Of a DNA stretch of 64,000 bases, positions 44,830-55,291 are shown piece after piece. Under the pieces are notes generated by a model. The model was not told the origin of the DNA and ran no database searches. It saw only the letters and a program-made list of their open reading frames with translations. Location: positions 369,093-433,092 of the forward strand of contig JAUHVY010000001.1 of assembly GCA_030424975.1 (NCBI GenBank), in the 5' to 3' direction. The stretch is from Alphaproteobacteria bacterium (GTDB lineage: Bacteria > Pseudomonadota > Alphaproteobacteria > Micavibrionales > Micavibrionaceae). The first letter of the stretch is position 1; the number at the start of each line of letters is the position of its first letter. A program made the translations under genes and the position numbers.

Positions 44830-45251
44830 CCGTTTGCCGCAACAGGTAAGTCCAAATCATCATCATTGTGATGGCTCAGTGCGCTTGGTGTTGATTTTTG
44901 TGATACATAATCAAGCGCTTTCATAACCCGTGCATGAACATCATCACTGCTGTATTTATGTGGTTGAACCTGTAGCGTTAACTCGCCCGTAATGTATGAC
45001 AAATTTCCATCTTTCGCGGGGGTTGTGACGGTCTTGTTCACAGTGTAATCACCTTCGTTTAAGATGCCGGTATCAACCAGTGCTTCTTTTAAGTTATCGG
45101 CAACGGCGTCAAATTGCTCGTCACCACGGCATATGAATTGAAAATCACGCGATTGACCAGCAACCGGTGCAACAGCGACAGAGAAAACTTCTCGCACTGC
45201 GCGTGACATATATTTATTGGGGTTCTCCCATGCAGAATTGTCTGTAGACAT
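44826..45251 (-). CDS. Hypothetical protein, cytoplasmic
   Basis: A 141-residue protein without signal peptide or membrane segment, beginning MSTDNSAWENPNKYMSRAVR. The middle reads FQFICRGDEQFDAVADNLKE and GNLSYITGELTLQVQPHKYS, an alpha/beta pattern suggesting a small ligand- or nucleic-acid-binding fold, and the C-terminus is acidic (HHNDDDLDLPVAANG). I recognise no family. It is convergent with mfd (4-nt overlap) and separated by 171 nt from the next gene, which is divergent. Confidence 0.65.
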   Translation of the reverse strand: MSTDNSAWENPNKYMSRAVREVFSVAVAPVAGQSRDFQFICRGDEQFDAVADNLKEALVDTGILNEGDYTVNKTVTTPAKDGNLSYITGELTLQVQPHKYSSDDVHARVMKALDYVSQKSTPSALSHHNDDDLDLPVAANG

Positions 45252-45422
45252 ATTTATTTACCCTCTTATGTTATGATTGATGACATAATGTGATGAATTT
45301 ATGCCAGCCGTCAAGAAAATGCTGTGGTCATTATTTGGGTTTTGTTTGGTTATATGAGTGAAATGTGGCAAACTATTACCTATTGTTGATTATAAATGAT
45401 GACCCGAAAGGGGGCTTATGTA

Positions 45423-45815
45423 ATGTCCAGAGAATATGCGGATACAAAAATACGCGAAGCGTTGAAGCTCTGTAACGGGAATATGGCTCTTGCGCGAAAG
45501 CAGATTATTACATTGGCGCAGAATGATTCTGCTCTTCTTCAAGCACTGACGCAGCCGCATTTGGATGGTATCGTCGCATATCAGATAGAACGCGTTGCAT
45601 CGGGCCGAGCGGAGATCGAAAACAGATTTCCGGATGAGCCACCCCCGAAAAAAGAGGAGAATTTTGGTATGGAGTTGTTACGTGCCATTGCTTCATCCGA
45701 TGTACAAATTTTCGGACAGGAAAATACGAGCTCAGGTGGCAAGCGCAAATCGGCATCACGCCAACATATTGATGCCATCCATAAAATCGCCTCAAGTCGC
45801 AGAAATAAAAAATAA
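45423..45815 (+). CDS. Conserved-looking alphaproteobacterial hypothetical protein
   Basis: A 130-residue protein. The ATG at 45423 has AAAGGGGG about 8 nt upstream and is preferred over an upstream ATG at 45396. The N-terminal helical part (REYADTKIREALKLCNGNMA, then ARKQIITLAQNDSALLQAL) looks like a small helical bundle. The C-terminal part is proline-rich and then basic (GGKRKSASRQHIDAIHKIAS). The stop is 9 nt before the kinase-like gene, so the two are likely co-transcribed. No function can be assigned. Confidence 0.65.
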   Translation: MSREYADTKIREALKLCNGNMALARKQIITLAQNDSALLQALTQPHLDGIVAYQIERVASGRAEIENRFPDEPPPKKEENFGMELLRAIASSDVQIFGQENTSSGGKRKSASRQHIDAIHKIASSRRNKK

Positions 45816-45824
45816 CGAATAACG

Positions 45825-46856
45825 ATGATTGATAAGCAGACATTAGCCCGTAAATTGGGCGTTGATGATCTTGAGACATTGCCGCGTGATGTTTCGCCGC
45901 GCCACTATTTCCGTGGCAATAAAGACGGGAAGGCATTTATTGTGATGCTCTACCCTGATGCCAGCGCGGAAAATTTGAATGAATTAAAAGGTTTTATTGA
46001 TATTGGTCGTTGGTTAGACGAGCAGGGCGTCAAAACACCTTCGCTATATGAGATTAGCGAGCAAGATTGCTATGGCGTATTCGAAGACCTTGGCACAACC
46101 TCATTCGGAAAGTGCTATCATCAGGGGGTATTGGATAAGCCGAACCTGTATGCTTTTGGCACTGATGTTTTAGTGCGCATAAAAGATGCCGAACATGTTA
46201 TTGATGGTTTGCCGCATTATAGCCAGAGCCGTATCAACCAAAACCGTAGGCAGTTGCTTGATTATTACCATGCATATCGCACAGGTGTAAAAACAGCAGA
46301 GGGCAAAGTTGATGAATTTTTCAATGTTTGGGATGAAATAGAGGCGGGCTTGCCGCCATGTCCGCAAGGCTTTGTTCATGGTGATTTTCATCTTGAAAAT
46401 TTGATGTATTGTGAAGCCGAAAAAGGTATCAAGCAATGTGCGTTGATTGATTATCAGGACGCGTTATTTGGGCCGTTGCCTTATGATTTGGTAAATCTGC
46501 TAGAGGATGCGCGTATTGATGTTCCTGATGATATCAGACAAAAGATGATCAAGCGTTATTGCGCAGGTATGAGCGAGCAGGAAGAGCAAGCCTTCCTATG
46601 TTGGTATCGGGTTTTATGCGCACAGTTTCATGGCCGCGTGTTGGGCTTGTTTATTAAGCTCGCTGCAGAGCAAGAGCGTGATTCCTATCTTATTCATATC
46701 GCAAGATTGCAAGATTACATGCGAAAATCACTCCAAGACCCTGTTTTAGCCCCATTAAAGGCATGGTTTGATAAAGAAGGGGTTGATTTCACACCTTTAA
46801 ATGAATTAGATGGTAATCACATACGTAAGGTTTTCCGAAACATATCGTTTCCTTAA
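45825..46856 (+). CDS. AmgK-like sugar kinase/aminoglycoside phosphotransferase fold protein
   Basis: A 343-residue COG3178-type protein. The N-lobe has SPRHYFRG and FEDLGTTSFGKC. The catalytic loop is HGDFHLENLM, and the metal-binding aspartate lies in ALIDYQDALFGPLPYDLVNL. That last pattern is typical of AmgK, which phosphorylates MurNAc/GlcNAc at the anomeric position in peptidoglycan recycling. The usual partners tsaE and murU are not next to it here, so the substrate is uncertain. Drug resistance is not implied by the fold alone. Confidence 0.75.
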   Translation: MIDKQTLARKLGVDDLETLPRDVSPRHYFRGNKDGKAFIVMLYPDASAENLNELKGFIDIGRWLDEQGVKTPSLYEISEQDCYGVFEDLGTTSFGKCYHQGVLDKPNLYAFGTDVLVRIKDAEHVIDGLPHYSQSRINQNRRQLLDYYHAYRTGVKTAEGKVDEFFNVWDEIEAGLPPCPQGFVHGDFHLENLMYCEAEKGIKQCALIDYQDALFGPLPYDLVNLLEDARIDVPDDIRQKMIKRYCAGMSEQEEQAFLCWYRVLCAQFHGRVLGLFIKLAAEQERDSYLIHIARLQDYMRKSLQDPVLAPLKAWFDKEGVDFTPLNELDGNHIRKVFRNISFP

Positions 46857-46906
46857 TTTTGCGCTATGTTTTTTATGAACCGTCATAGGGTGTCATGGCG
46901 CAAAAT
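46856..46906. promoter_or_regulatory. Nested long inverted repeat upstream of the aminotransferase gene
   Basis: ATTTTGCGCTATG (46856-46868) pairs with CATGGCGCAAAAT (46894-46906) over 13 bp with one G-U pair. Inside the loop TATGA (46874-46878) pairs with TCATA (46883-46887). The structure starts at the stop codon of the kinase gene and ends 37 nt before the aminotransferase start. No U-run follows the outer stem, so a regulatory RNA element or operator is as likely as a terminator. Confidence 0.5.
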
Positions 46907-46925
46907 GAAATCATGATCCCTATAA

Positions 46926-48164
<1,239 letters not shown>

Positions 48165-48180
48165 TCTAATAAATTAAGAT

Positions 48181-49326
48181 TTAATAGCTATCAGGGGATA
48201 GGTCTTCGTATGTATGACCTGTCCCTTTATTATATTGATAATGTGCCAAGGCTTCGCGATATTCGTACTCTTCTTCGCTTTCGGGGGTATTCAGGTTATT
48301 CCAATTATCGGTCATTTCCTTCATTGCGGCCATAATTAGTTGACGCGCTTCCTTGGATTCGAGGAAGGGGTTGTGATATGTATCAAATTCGCAAAAACGA
48401 GCGTCAAATTCATCAGCTACTTTTTTGATGTAGTTCTTACAAGATACAAAATCTTTTGATCCTCCAATCATAACCATCGGAAATTCTTTTGCTGCGTCCG
48501 GCACGCCTTCCTCACGTATACGGCGCTCCAGAATTTCACCCTCGATATTTGAGTATAATATCTGCCCATGTGTTGTTGCTGTGTTTTCGCGTGTGATGGG
48601 GCTATGGGTTACTTTACTCTTTTCCTCGAATACATGTGCCGTATTTGATTTCATTAGCCCTGATTTTTGTAATTTTTCTTTTACTGTATCTATGGCGCTC
48701 CATGTCCAGTCAAGCGGTGCCTCGCCATATGATTTATCGGAAAACACTTTGCAATAACCTGTGTAAAAGGCATTCAGGAGTGGTTTTGATCTGTATGGTG
48801 ATGAGAAGTGTGGTGCTATTAATACTGCACCGGCATAGTTGCTTACCACTTCTTCTGCAAAATCATCATGCAGCATATTTGCAATAAATGCGCGTCCCCC
48901 AAGAGAATGCCCGAATATATAATTCGGAATATCAGGTTTTAAGCCGCCCTCTAATGTGCGGCCAGCTAATACTTCACGCACAATAGCCTTATTGTCATGC
49001 AAATACCCGACTTCGGTTCCCGGATCAGGAAGGGGGATGATGTCAATCTCTACGCCGGCACGTTGCAGCGCACGGAGTTGTGGTGTGTTGTAATCTATGA
49101 CATTTGATTTAAAGCCGGAGATAAACGTGATTTTTGATTGTGGTTCTCCACCATATGCATGGGCGCGAACACACCCTGTATATATGCCGGCCGGAGCAAA
49201 ATCAATATATTCCCAGTGGTCAGGGAGCATTTGTGGAGCGGGGCAACTCGTCAAGTAGTTTAGAGGTTCAGTAGGCAACACCGGTCCGCTGAAAATCCAG
49301 TTTAGACGTTTTGAAATGCTGCTCAT
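48181..49326 (-). CDS. Alpha/beta hydrolase, lysophospholipase-like
   Basis: A 381-residue cytoplasmic-looking protein. The nucleophile elbow is FGHSLGGRAF, and ITFISGFKSNVIDYNTPQL precedes it as an oxyanion-side loop. A late aspartate in VMIGGSKDFVS and a histidine in FDTYHNPFLESKEA would complete the triad. The segment between the elbow and the aspartate is large, as in lysophospholipase-type lids. The tail is acidic and tyrosine-rich. Its stop is 16 nt from the stop of the convergent aminotransferase gene. Confidence 0.8.
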   Translation of the reverse strand: MSSISKRLNWIFSGPVLPTEPLNYLTSCPAPQMLPDHWEYIDFAPAGIYTGCVRAHAYGGEPQSKITFISGFKSNVIDYNTPQLRALQRAGVEIDIIPLPDPGTEVGYLHDNKAIVREVLAGRTLEGGLKPDIPNYIFGHSLGGRAFIANMLHDDFAEEVVSNYAGAVLIAPHFSSPYRSKPLLNAFYTGYCKVFSDKSYGEAPLDWTWSAIDTVKEKLQKSGLMKSNTAHVFEEKSKVTHSPITRENTATTHGQILYSNIEGEILERRIREEGVPDAAKEFPMVMIGGSKDFVSCKNYIKKVADEFDARFCEFDTYHNPFLESKEARQLIMAAMKEMTDNWNNLNTPESEEEYEYREALAHYQYNKGTGHTYEDLSPDSY

Positions 49327-49460
49327 ATTAAAATGTGATGCGATACCTATTTTTTATCTCCCGCTAACTATTTTTATTATCGTTCTTTATTATAAAAATA
49401 TTATGAATATTAGATAATGTAAATTTTTATCTGTGCTGCACTGCGCAAGGGCGGGAGCGG

Positions 49461-49560
49461 AAAAAAGAAAACCGGACACAAAGGTCCGGCGAGTTGAACA
49501 GGGAGGTTTTGCGTCTTGGGAGACGCAGGATCGAATGTTTCGACCCTTATGTAGGTGTGT
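49461..49560 (-). ncRNA. Probable small RNA with three hairpins and an anti-Shine-Dalgarno linker
   Basis: Read on the minus strand, the order is as follows. Hairpin TCGAA/TTCGA (49543-49531) comes first, then GCGTCT/AGACGC with loop CCCA (49526-49511). A linker containing AAAACCTCCCTG (about 49510-49490) leads to a terminator hairpin CCGGAC/GTCCGG (49489-49472). That is followed by TTTTCTTTTTT (49471-49461). CCTCCC is complementary to Shine-Dalgarno sequences, as in many alphaproteobacterial trans-acting small RNAs. The 5' end is not defined; the RNA could also be processed from the 3' UTR of the LysR gene. The 349-nt gap holds nothing else I can support. Confidence 0.55.
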
Positions 49561-49675
49561 ACTACATATCCTTAATATACTTATATTAGGAAAATATAAC
49601 AAACAGTATTATGGTATGTTGGGTATGCGCATAATGCATGGCTCTGAAGTGGAAACCTTTGTATTTTACAGCAGG

Positions 49676-50566
49676 TTATATTTTACCTTTATTAATGCTT
49701 TCCATCAGGAAGTCTCGCAAAACAAGTATACGCTTGGAGTTTCGGCGTTCTTGCGGGTATACGAAATACATGTCAACTTCCGGTATTTTGATATCCGGGA
49801 AAAGAATTTCTAAATCCGGATCTTGATAAGCCACATATTTTGGAAGAACAGAAATACCGGTTCCGTTTTTTACGGCTGTGTAACGAGCATGCATTGAATT
49901 AATCAGCAACATGTTTGGGTTATTCTCAAGATCGATATTGAGCTTGTTAAACACCCAGTTGGGCTTTACGAAAGGCGCGTGCGTTCCGCGAGGATAGCCA
50001 ATGAGTTGATGGTCTTTTAGTTCTTTTTCATTTGTCGGATGCCCGTGCTGCGCTAAATATTCTTTTGATGCACAAAGTGTAAAGCCTATCGTTGCCATAT
50101 GTTTTTCAACAAGATCACTATTTTCAACTTTATATAGGCGAAGAGCAACATCGGCCTCTCTACGGCTGAGGTCATATACACGATCATCCAGAAGGAATGT
50201 AAGTTGCATTTCAGGATACATTTTCTTGAACTGAGGAATCTGTGGTGATAGCCAAGTTGATGCAATGAATTCCACAGTTGTTATTTTAAGGGGCCCTTCA
50301 GCAAGCTGACGTGAATCACTTATTTGTATCTGAACTTTTTGCAAGCGTTCAAAAACGTTACTGGTTGTTTCGAACAGGATTTCCCCTTGTTCGGTAAGAA
50401 CGAGCCCACGCGCGTGACGATGGAAGAGGGCAACCCCCAATGATGTTTCCAGCGTGCTGATTTGGCGTGAGATTGCAGATTGGCTGAGGTTTAGTGCTTC
50501 CCCGGCATGTGTAAAGCTTCCGGCTTCGGCCACAGTTTTGAAAATTCTAAGCTTATCCCAATCCAT
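49676..50566 (-). CDS. LysR family transcriptional regulator
   Basis: A 296-residue LysR-type regulator. The N-terminal winged HTH is MDWDKLRIFKTVAEAGSFTH with LSQSAISRQISTLETSLGV as recognition helix. A linker helix and a periplasmic-binding-protein-like effector domain follow (LKITTVEFIASTWLSPQIP, VALRLYKVENSD). It lies 22 nt downstream of trxB on the same strand, so it is probably co-transcribed; trxB flanked by Lrp- and LysR-type genes recurs in alphaproteobacteria. Effector and targets are unknown. Confidence 0.92.
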   Translation of the reverse strand: MDWDKLRIFKTVAEAGSFTHAGEALNLSQSAISRQISTLETSLGVALFHRHARGLVLTEQGEILFETTSNVFERLQKVQIQISDSRQLAEGPLKITTVEFIASTWLSPQIPQFKKMYPEMQLTFLLDDRVYDLSRREADVALRLYKVENSDLVEKHMATIGFTLCASKEYLAQHGHPTNEKELKDHQLIGYPRGTHAPFVKPNWVFNKLNIDLENNPNMLLINSMHARYTAVKNGTGISVLPKYVAYQDPDLEILFPDIKIPEVDMYFVYPQERRNSKRILVLRDFLMESINKGKI

Positions 50567-50588
50567 AACGGTGGCCTTGTTCGTTTAA

Positions 50589-51560
50589 TTATTCAGCAGC
50601 CTGTGCATTGCTATCATCACTTTGTCCGTTCACCGTCAAGAAACGATCCGCTTCTAATGCGGCCATGCATCCCATACCTGCTGCGGTGACGGCTTGACGG
50701 TAAGTGTGGTCTGCAACATCGCCTGCGGCATAAACACCCGGTACTGTTGTAGCCGTAGAATCAGGTGCAGTAATAAGGTAATTAGAATCATCCATATCCA
50801 ATTTACCCTTGAACAGTTCCGTTGCAGGTGCGTGGCCGATGGCGACGAATACACCATGTTTTGAGATTTCGGAAATATCACCATTTTCTGTGCTTTTGAC
50901 TTTTAGCCCTGTGACGCCCATAGCATCGCCGACGATTTCCTCAACCGTATGGTTCCAGAGAACCTCGATCTTCTCATGTTCGAATAGTCGTTTTTGTAAA
51001 ATCTTCTCTGCACGAAGCTCATCGCGACGGTGGATCAGCGTTACCTTTGAGCAGAAGTTTGTCAGGAACAGGGCCTCTTCAACGGCTGTATTCCCGCCGC
51101 CGATAACGGCAACCTCTTTACCGCGATAAAAGAACCCGTCACATGTGGCGCAAGCCGATACGCCTTTGCCCTGAAACTCTTGTTCAGATGGCAGGCCAAG
51201 CCATTTTGCTTTTGCACCTGTGCATATAATGACCGTATCACCGCTATAGGTGTTACCCGAATCGCCAGTTGCCTTAAATGGGCGCTTGGAAAGGTCGACA
51301 TCTGTAATATAGTCATTGATTATTTGTGTACCAACATGCTCCGCCTGGAGCTTCATTTGCTCCATGAGCCATGGCCCTTGAATGACGTCTGCGAAGCCGG
51401 GGTAATTCTCAACTTCTGTTGTAATCATAAGCTGACCGCCTTGTTCCATGCCCGTTACCAATACCGGTTCAAGACCTGCGCGCGCCGCGTAAATGGCTGC
51501 GGTGTAACCTGCTGGGCCTGACCCGATGATCAAAACCTTTGTATGCGTTTGTATCGCCAT
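50589..51560 (-). CDS. trxB: Thioredoxin reductase
   Basis: A 323-residue NADPH-dependent flavoenzyme that reduces thioredoxin. The ATG at 51560 (MAIQTHTKVLI, preceded by AAGGG) is chosen; an upstream start would add 27 unrelated residues. FAD-binding GSGPAGYTAA, redox-active Cys137-Ala-Thr-Cys140, NADPH-binding GGGNTAVEEA and the C-terminal GVYAAGDVAD are all intact. It is cytoplasmic. It lies between the ELM1-like gene and the LysR gene on one strand, with short gaps. Confidence 0.96.
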   Translation of the reverse strand: MAIQTHTKVLIIGSGPAGYTAAIYAARAGLEPVLVTGMEQGGQLMITTEVENYPGFADVIQGPWLMEQMKLQAEHVGTQIINDYITDVDLSKRPFKATGDSGNTYSGDTVIICTGAKAKWLGLPSEQEFQGKGVSACATCDGFFYRGKEVAVIGGGNTAVEEALFLTNFCSKVTLIHRRDELRAEKILQKRLFEHEKIEVLWNHTVEEIVGDAMGVTGLKVKSTENGDISEISKHGVFVAIGHAPATELFKGKLDMDDSNYLITAPDSTATTVPGVYAAGDVADHTYRQAVTAAGMGCMAALEADRFLTVNGQSDDSNAQAAE

Positions 51561-51591
51561 AATGCTACCCTTGTAATGTATTGTCTGTATC

Positions 51592-52563
51592 TTAACAATC
51601 ACGCAAGCTGAGTAAAGCCCCAAAGCGTGATTTAATCTCATTTGCTACCATTTTTGCATCATTCAGCGGTTCATAGTCATAAGTTACAAGTTTACCATCA
51701 AAAATCTTGAGTTTTCCGCTTTCAATAAGATTGTTATGCATCGCATTTATACGTTTTGAGCCACCCTCTAATGGGATCATGAATGTTGGCTTTCCAGTCG
51801 TGCAGCTTTCCGAAATCATGGAAGCGCTATCTGCTGTGACTAAAATATAATCTGCCCAGGCCAGTATGCCCAAATATGGATTGGCTCCTGAACCGTCCCA
51901 AAAGAAGTTTTGATTAGTATTCAATGCGTTCTTTAGGATTTTGAGGTTTTCATCACCTGTCCGACGAGAACATGTGATCATCAGTGATGCATCGAGTTTT
52001 GATAATGTGTCTGCAAGCTTTTGTGTAATCTGCGGTGTCATGTCATAAGCTTGACTACTGCCGCCGATTAAGACGGCAACACGCGGAGAGGGCAGACGGG
52101 ATAGTGTGCTAAATTCTTCTTTTGCGCCTGAGAGTAGGGTTTGTGTGATTTTGTTGGGGGTCGCCTCGGTTACGATCACATTTGAACCTCGTAACGGGTC
52201 ATGCTTGGGGACAGCGATAAGATCAAAATGCTTTGCACTTACACGAGGATCTTGCACCTGCACTGTGAGGGTTTTACCGCCGCTTTTTCTTTTAATATAG
52301 CGAGAGCAAGCAATGCTTTTACGTCCGCCTGCTATCACCAATTCAGGCCAAGGTGGTACAAGTTCGGGAGAAAATGCCTTTGGGCATTCAAATCCAAGAT
52401 ATGGGGATAGCGATTTCCAAGGCTCATTAAGGTTTATGCGCTTAATCGCGAAATCTATACCAAGAGAATTAGCGATGCCAATGCACTGATTCTCCGTGCC
52501 TGCAATGCCTTCTGTGATAATCCAGCATTGCGATTTATCGTCTATTGGCTTGGTGTTAATCAT
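51592..52563 (-). CDS. Mitochondrial fission ELM1-like protein (DUF1022)
   Basis: A 323-residue protein of the ELM1/DUF1022 family, which is found in plants and alphaproteobacteria and is related to glycosyltransferases. Characteristic pieces are CWIITEGIAGTENQCIGIAN, PELVIAGGRKSIACSRYIKR, VQVQDPRVSAKHFDLIAVPK and ILVTADSASMISESCTTGKP. In plants ELM1 recruits dynamin to mitochondria; the bacterial role is not established, and a cell-envelope glycosyl transfer is a reasonable guess. It lies 31 nt upstream of trxB and is divergent from the Lrp gene. Confidence 0.9.
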   Translation of the reverse strand: MINTKPIDDKSQCWIITEGIAGTENQCIGIANSLGIDFAIKRINLNEPWKSLSPYLGFECPKAFSPELVPPWPELVIAGGRKSIACSRYIKRKSGGKTLTVQVQDPRVSAKHFDLIAVPKHDPLRGSNVIVTEATPNKITQTLLSGAKEEFSTLSRLPSPRVAVLIGGSSQAYDMTPQITQKLADTLSKLDASLMITCSRRTGDENLKILKNALNTNQNFFWDGSGANPYLGILAWADYILVTADSASMISESCTTGKPTFMIPLEGGSKRINAMHNNLIESGKLKIFDGKLVTYDYEPLNDAKMVANEIKSRFGALLSLRDC

Positions 52564-52689
52564 TTAATTAGGCTTTTCTAAAGTTTGTAATTTTATTACT
52601 AAACCACTTGCAATTTATGTATGTTAAATCTATATACGTAGGTTTGAAGATAAGAGCCATTCTTAGTAAAGGCAAGGGTACTTAGTAGC

Positions 52690-53160
52690 ATGAAACGTTC
52701 GCGTTTAGACAGAATTGATCGTAACATATTGAAACGGTTGCAAAGTGAAGGCCGCGTTACGAACGTAGAATTAGCAAAATCTGTGGGCATTTCCGCCCCG
52801 CCATGTTTAAGACGAGTTCGTGCATTACAAGAAGAGGGGTTCATCAAAGGTTTTTATGCCGAGGTGGATCAAGCAAAGCTAGGGTATGGTGTAAATGTGT
52901 TCGCTATGGTGAAGCTTCGTTCTCATGCAGAAGATGAGTTAACGCGCTTTGAAAATTTTATTAACAATCAAGAAGAGGTTCGTGAGTGTTATATGCTTGC
53001 GGGGGATATCGATTTCTTGCTTAAAATTGTTTCTAAAAATTGGGATACATACCAAGATTTTCTTACACATACGCTAACGAAGGCACCCAATGTAGATTCC
53101 GTGCGCTCCTCGCTGTCTGTGCGTCCATCGAAATTCAAACCGGGCGTTCCGATTGACTAA
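52690..53160 (+). CDS. Lrp/AsnC family transcriptional regulator
   Basis: A 156-residue regulator. The N-terminal HTH is LDRIDRNILKRLQSEGRVTN with VGISAPPCLRRVRALQEEGF as recognition region. The RAM/AsnC effector domain follows (KLGYGVNVFAMVKL, VRECYMLAGDIDFLLKIVSK). Such proteins form octamers and sense amino acids. It diverges from the ELM1-like/trxB group, which is its likely target by position. Confidence 0.93.
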   Translation: MKRSRLDRIDRNILKRLQSEGRVTNVELAKSVGISAPPCLRRVRALQEEGFIKGFYAEVDQAKLGYGVNVFAMVKLRSHAEDELTRFENFINNQEEVRECYMLAGDIDFLLKIVSKNWDTYQDFLTHTLTKAPNVDSVRSSLSVRPSKFKPGVPID

Positions 53161-53163
53161 AAT

Positions 53164-53838
53164 CTAAGAATTGCTGCGATTGAATTCTTCATGCTGCAAG
53201 AAGTATAGAGCCTGATTAATGACTTGCGGGTTGAACATCATGAATGAGTGTGTTGCGGGCATGATGATATGATCCTTCATACCCTCAATTTTTGTACGTT
53301 CAACAGGTACGATGCCGTCATGTTCACCATCTAATATCCACGGTGCCAGAGGGTTTATTGATGCGTTTCCTGCGATGACGCCTAACGGGTAGTTAATTTC
53401 GCGATCTATATGTTTATGTTTTGTTGTCAGCTGTTGTCCTGCAGGGCCGAACAGCATTTTGTAAATTGGGGCTAAAGCTTCTGTTTCGGTAAGCCAGTCT
53501 GCAAATTCGCTGCCTGTATTTGGTGGCCCAAGCATAACAACTTTCCCAAGGTTTTTAGGTTTATAACGCGCAATATAATATCGCGTTATTAAACCACCCA
53601 TAGAGTGGGTTACAAAATTAACTGTGGTATCATCACTATACCCCGGGTGGTTTATGATTTTTTCATGTACAAATTCGCTTAAGTCCTCGAGACTCTTTTC
53701 ACGCGACGGGTAAAGAATATTGAGTGTGTCATATCCGTTCTCTTCAAAGTTTTTACGCAAAAATAACATGTCTGTTTTGCTGCGTAATATACCGTGCAAA
53801 AGTACGACGATTTCCTGTTTTTCCTGCGCTTGTATCAT
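53164..53838 (-). CDS. Alpha/beta hydrolase, lipase-like
   Basis: A protein of about 224 residues; the ATG at 53838 is preferred over a GTG two codons upstream. VLLHGILRSKTDM forms the oxyanion loop and THSMGGLITRYYIARY the nucleophile elbow. The acid and histidine would be in LDGEHDGIVPVE and PATHSFMMFNP. The fold and motifs match small bacterial lipases and PGAP1/palmitoyl-thioesterase-like enzymes. There is no signal peptide, so the substrate is intracellular. It is convergent with the Lrp gene and 20 nt from trmFO. Confidence 0.85.
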   Translation of the reverse strand: MIQAQEKQEIVVLLHGILRSKTDMLFLRKNFEENGYDTLNILYPSREKSLEDLSEFVHEKIINHPGYSDDTTVNFVTHSMGGLITRYYIARYKPKNLGKVVMLGPPNTGSEFADWLTETEALAPIYKMLFGPAGQQLTTKHKHIDREINYPLGVIAGNASINPLAPWILDGEHDGIVPVERTKIEGMKDHIIMPATHSFMMFNPQVINQALYFLQHEEFNRSNS

Positions 53839-53858
53839 GCTCACTCTTTCTTATGTTG

Positions 53859-55247
53859 TTATGCGGCCTCAATATTTTTGTTAGCAATCCAACTGTCCAT
53901 GTCTTGCAGTGCTATATCGCTATATACTTTTTTACGGTCTTTGCCGCGTAATTTTTTGCGGCGTCCGTTTTCTTGACGTGGCCGCATTAAATCATCTGAA
54001 GGCAGCGGGAACAGGCCGAAGTTAATATTCATGGGTTGAAATGTTTCTGCATTGGCTCCACCGGTGATATGGCTTAGCAATGCGCCATGTGCCGTTGTGT
54101 GTGGTGGTTTTTGTGCACTGTCACCATTAATTTCTTGCGCAAAAAAACGTCCCGCCATCAAGCCTACACTCGCGCTTTCGACATAGCCTTCGCACCCTGT
54201 TATTTGGCCGGCAAAACGAATGCGTTTATCGGTGTTTAGGCGTAGTGTATCATCCAATAGTTTTGGAGAGTTGATGAAGGTATTGCGATGCATGCCGCCA
54301 AGGCGTGCAAATTCTGCATTTTCCAATCCGGGGATCATCCGAAAGATGCGAACCTGTTCGCCGTATTTCATTTTTGTTTGAAATCCAACGATGTTATAAA
54401 TTGTGCCCAAGGCGTTGTCTTGGCGCAATTGCACCACCGCATAGGGCTTTTCCGGTGCATGCGGGTTGGTTAAACCGACAGGTTTCATCGGGCCAAAACG
54501 TAGCGTTTCAACACCTCGAGATGCCATAACCTCAATTGGCATACAGCCTTCGAAGTAGGGTGTATCCTTTTCCCATTGTTTAAAGTCGCCATACTCTGCG
54601 TTAATAAGGGCGTCTACGAACCCCTCATATTGTTCCTTATTCATCGGGCAGTTCAAATAATCCTTACCATCGCCCGCCGGACCGACTTTGTCGTATCGTG
54701 ATTGGAACCATGCTTTGCTCATATCGACGCTTTCCAGATGCACAATCGGTGCAATTGCGTCAAAGAATGCGAGCTTGTCTTCACCTGTCATGCGCGTGAT
54801 GTTCTGCGCCAGTTCGTCTGATGTTAACGGGCCCGTTGCAATTAGAATATGTTGCCAATCATCAGGGATTTCATTGATTTCGCCACGTTCTAGGGTGATG
54901 TTCTCATGCGCCTTTAATGCATCTGTCACACCTTTGGAGAAGATGTCACGATCAACCGCAAGTGCACCGCCTGCGGGCACAGCTGCTTTGTCACCCTCAC
55001 GCATAATTAATGAACCAAGGCGTCGCATCTCTTCGTGTAAAAGTCCCACCGCATTGTACTGCGCATCGTCAGAACGGAAAGAGTTGGAGCATACCAGCTC
55101 TGCGCAGCCATCGGTTTGGTGCGCGGCGGTACCTTTGTCGGGGCGCATTTCGTGTAATATCACTTTTACGCCTGCATTTGCGGCTTGCCAAGCGGCTTCG
55201 CTACCTGCCAGACCTGCGCCGATAATGTGTAATGTTTTATCTGTCAT
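53859..55247 (-). CDS. trmFO: Methylenetetrahydrofolate-tRNA-(uracil-5-)-methyltransferase TrmFO
   Basis: A 462-residue flavoenzyme that makes m5U54 in the T loop of tRNAs using methylene-tetrahydrofolate. The ATG at 55247 follows a GAGG ribosome site; an upstream start would add 18 residues. FAD-binding [35 protein letters not shown] and the conserved cysteines in [12 protein letters not shown] and [11 protein letters not shown] are present. It is the folate-dependent alternative to TrmA, usual in alphaproteobacteria and Firmicutes. Confidence 0.95.
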   Translation of the reverse strand: MTDKTLHIIGAGLAGSEAAWQAANAGVKVILHEMRPDKGTAAHQTDGCAELVCSNSFRSDDAQYNAVGLLHEEMRRLGSLIMREGDKAAVPAGGALAVDRDIFSKGVTDALKAHENITLERGEINEIPDDWQHILIATGPLTSDELAQNITRMTGEDKLAFFDAIAPIVHLESVDMSKAWFQSRYDKVGPAGDGKDYLNCPMNKEQYEGFVDALINAEYGDFKQWEKDTPYFEGCMPIEVMASRGVETLRFGPMKPVGLTNPHAPEKPYAVVQLRQDNALGTIYNIVGFQTKMKYGEQVRIFRMIPGLENAEFARLGGMHRNTFINSPKLLDDTLRLNTDKRIRFAGQITGCEGYVESASVGLMAGRFFAQEINGDSAQKPPHTTAHGALLSHITGGANAETFQPMNINFGLFPLPSDDLMRPRQENGRRKKLRGKDRKKVYSDIALQDMDSWIANKNIEAA

Positions 55248-55291
55248 GGTAGAAACCTCTATCAAAAAGGGGGCGTTACGGCAATCATAAT

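Noticed and set aside
45825-46856. An aminoglycoside-resistance phosphotransferase
   Set aside because: The LIDYQDALFGPLPYD pattern and length fit AmgK-like sugar kinases better than resistance enzymes, and no other resistance gene is near.
49433-49813. A plus-strand frame across the intergenic region next to the LysR gene
   Set aside because: It runs through the three hairpins and into the LysR coding end antisense; composition is non-coding and there is no ribosome site.
54688-55290. A 200-codon plus-strand frame antisense to trmFO
   Set aside because: Low-complexity Ser/Arg/Pro composition and complete overlap with conserved TrmFO motifs on the minus strand.
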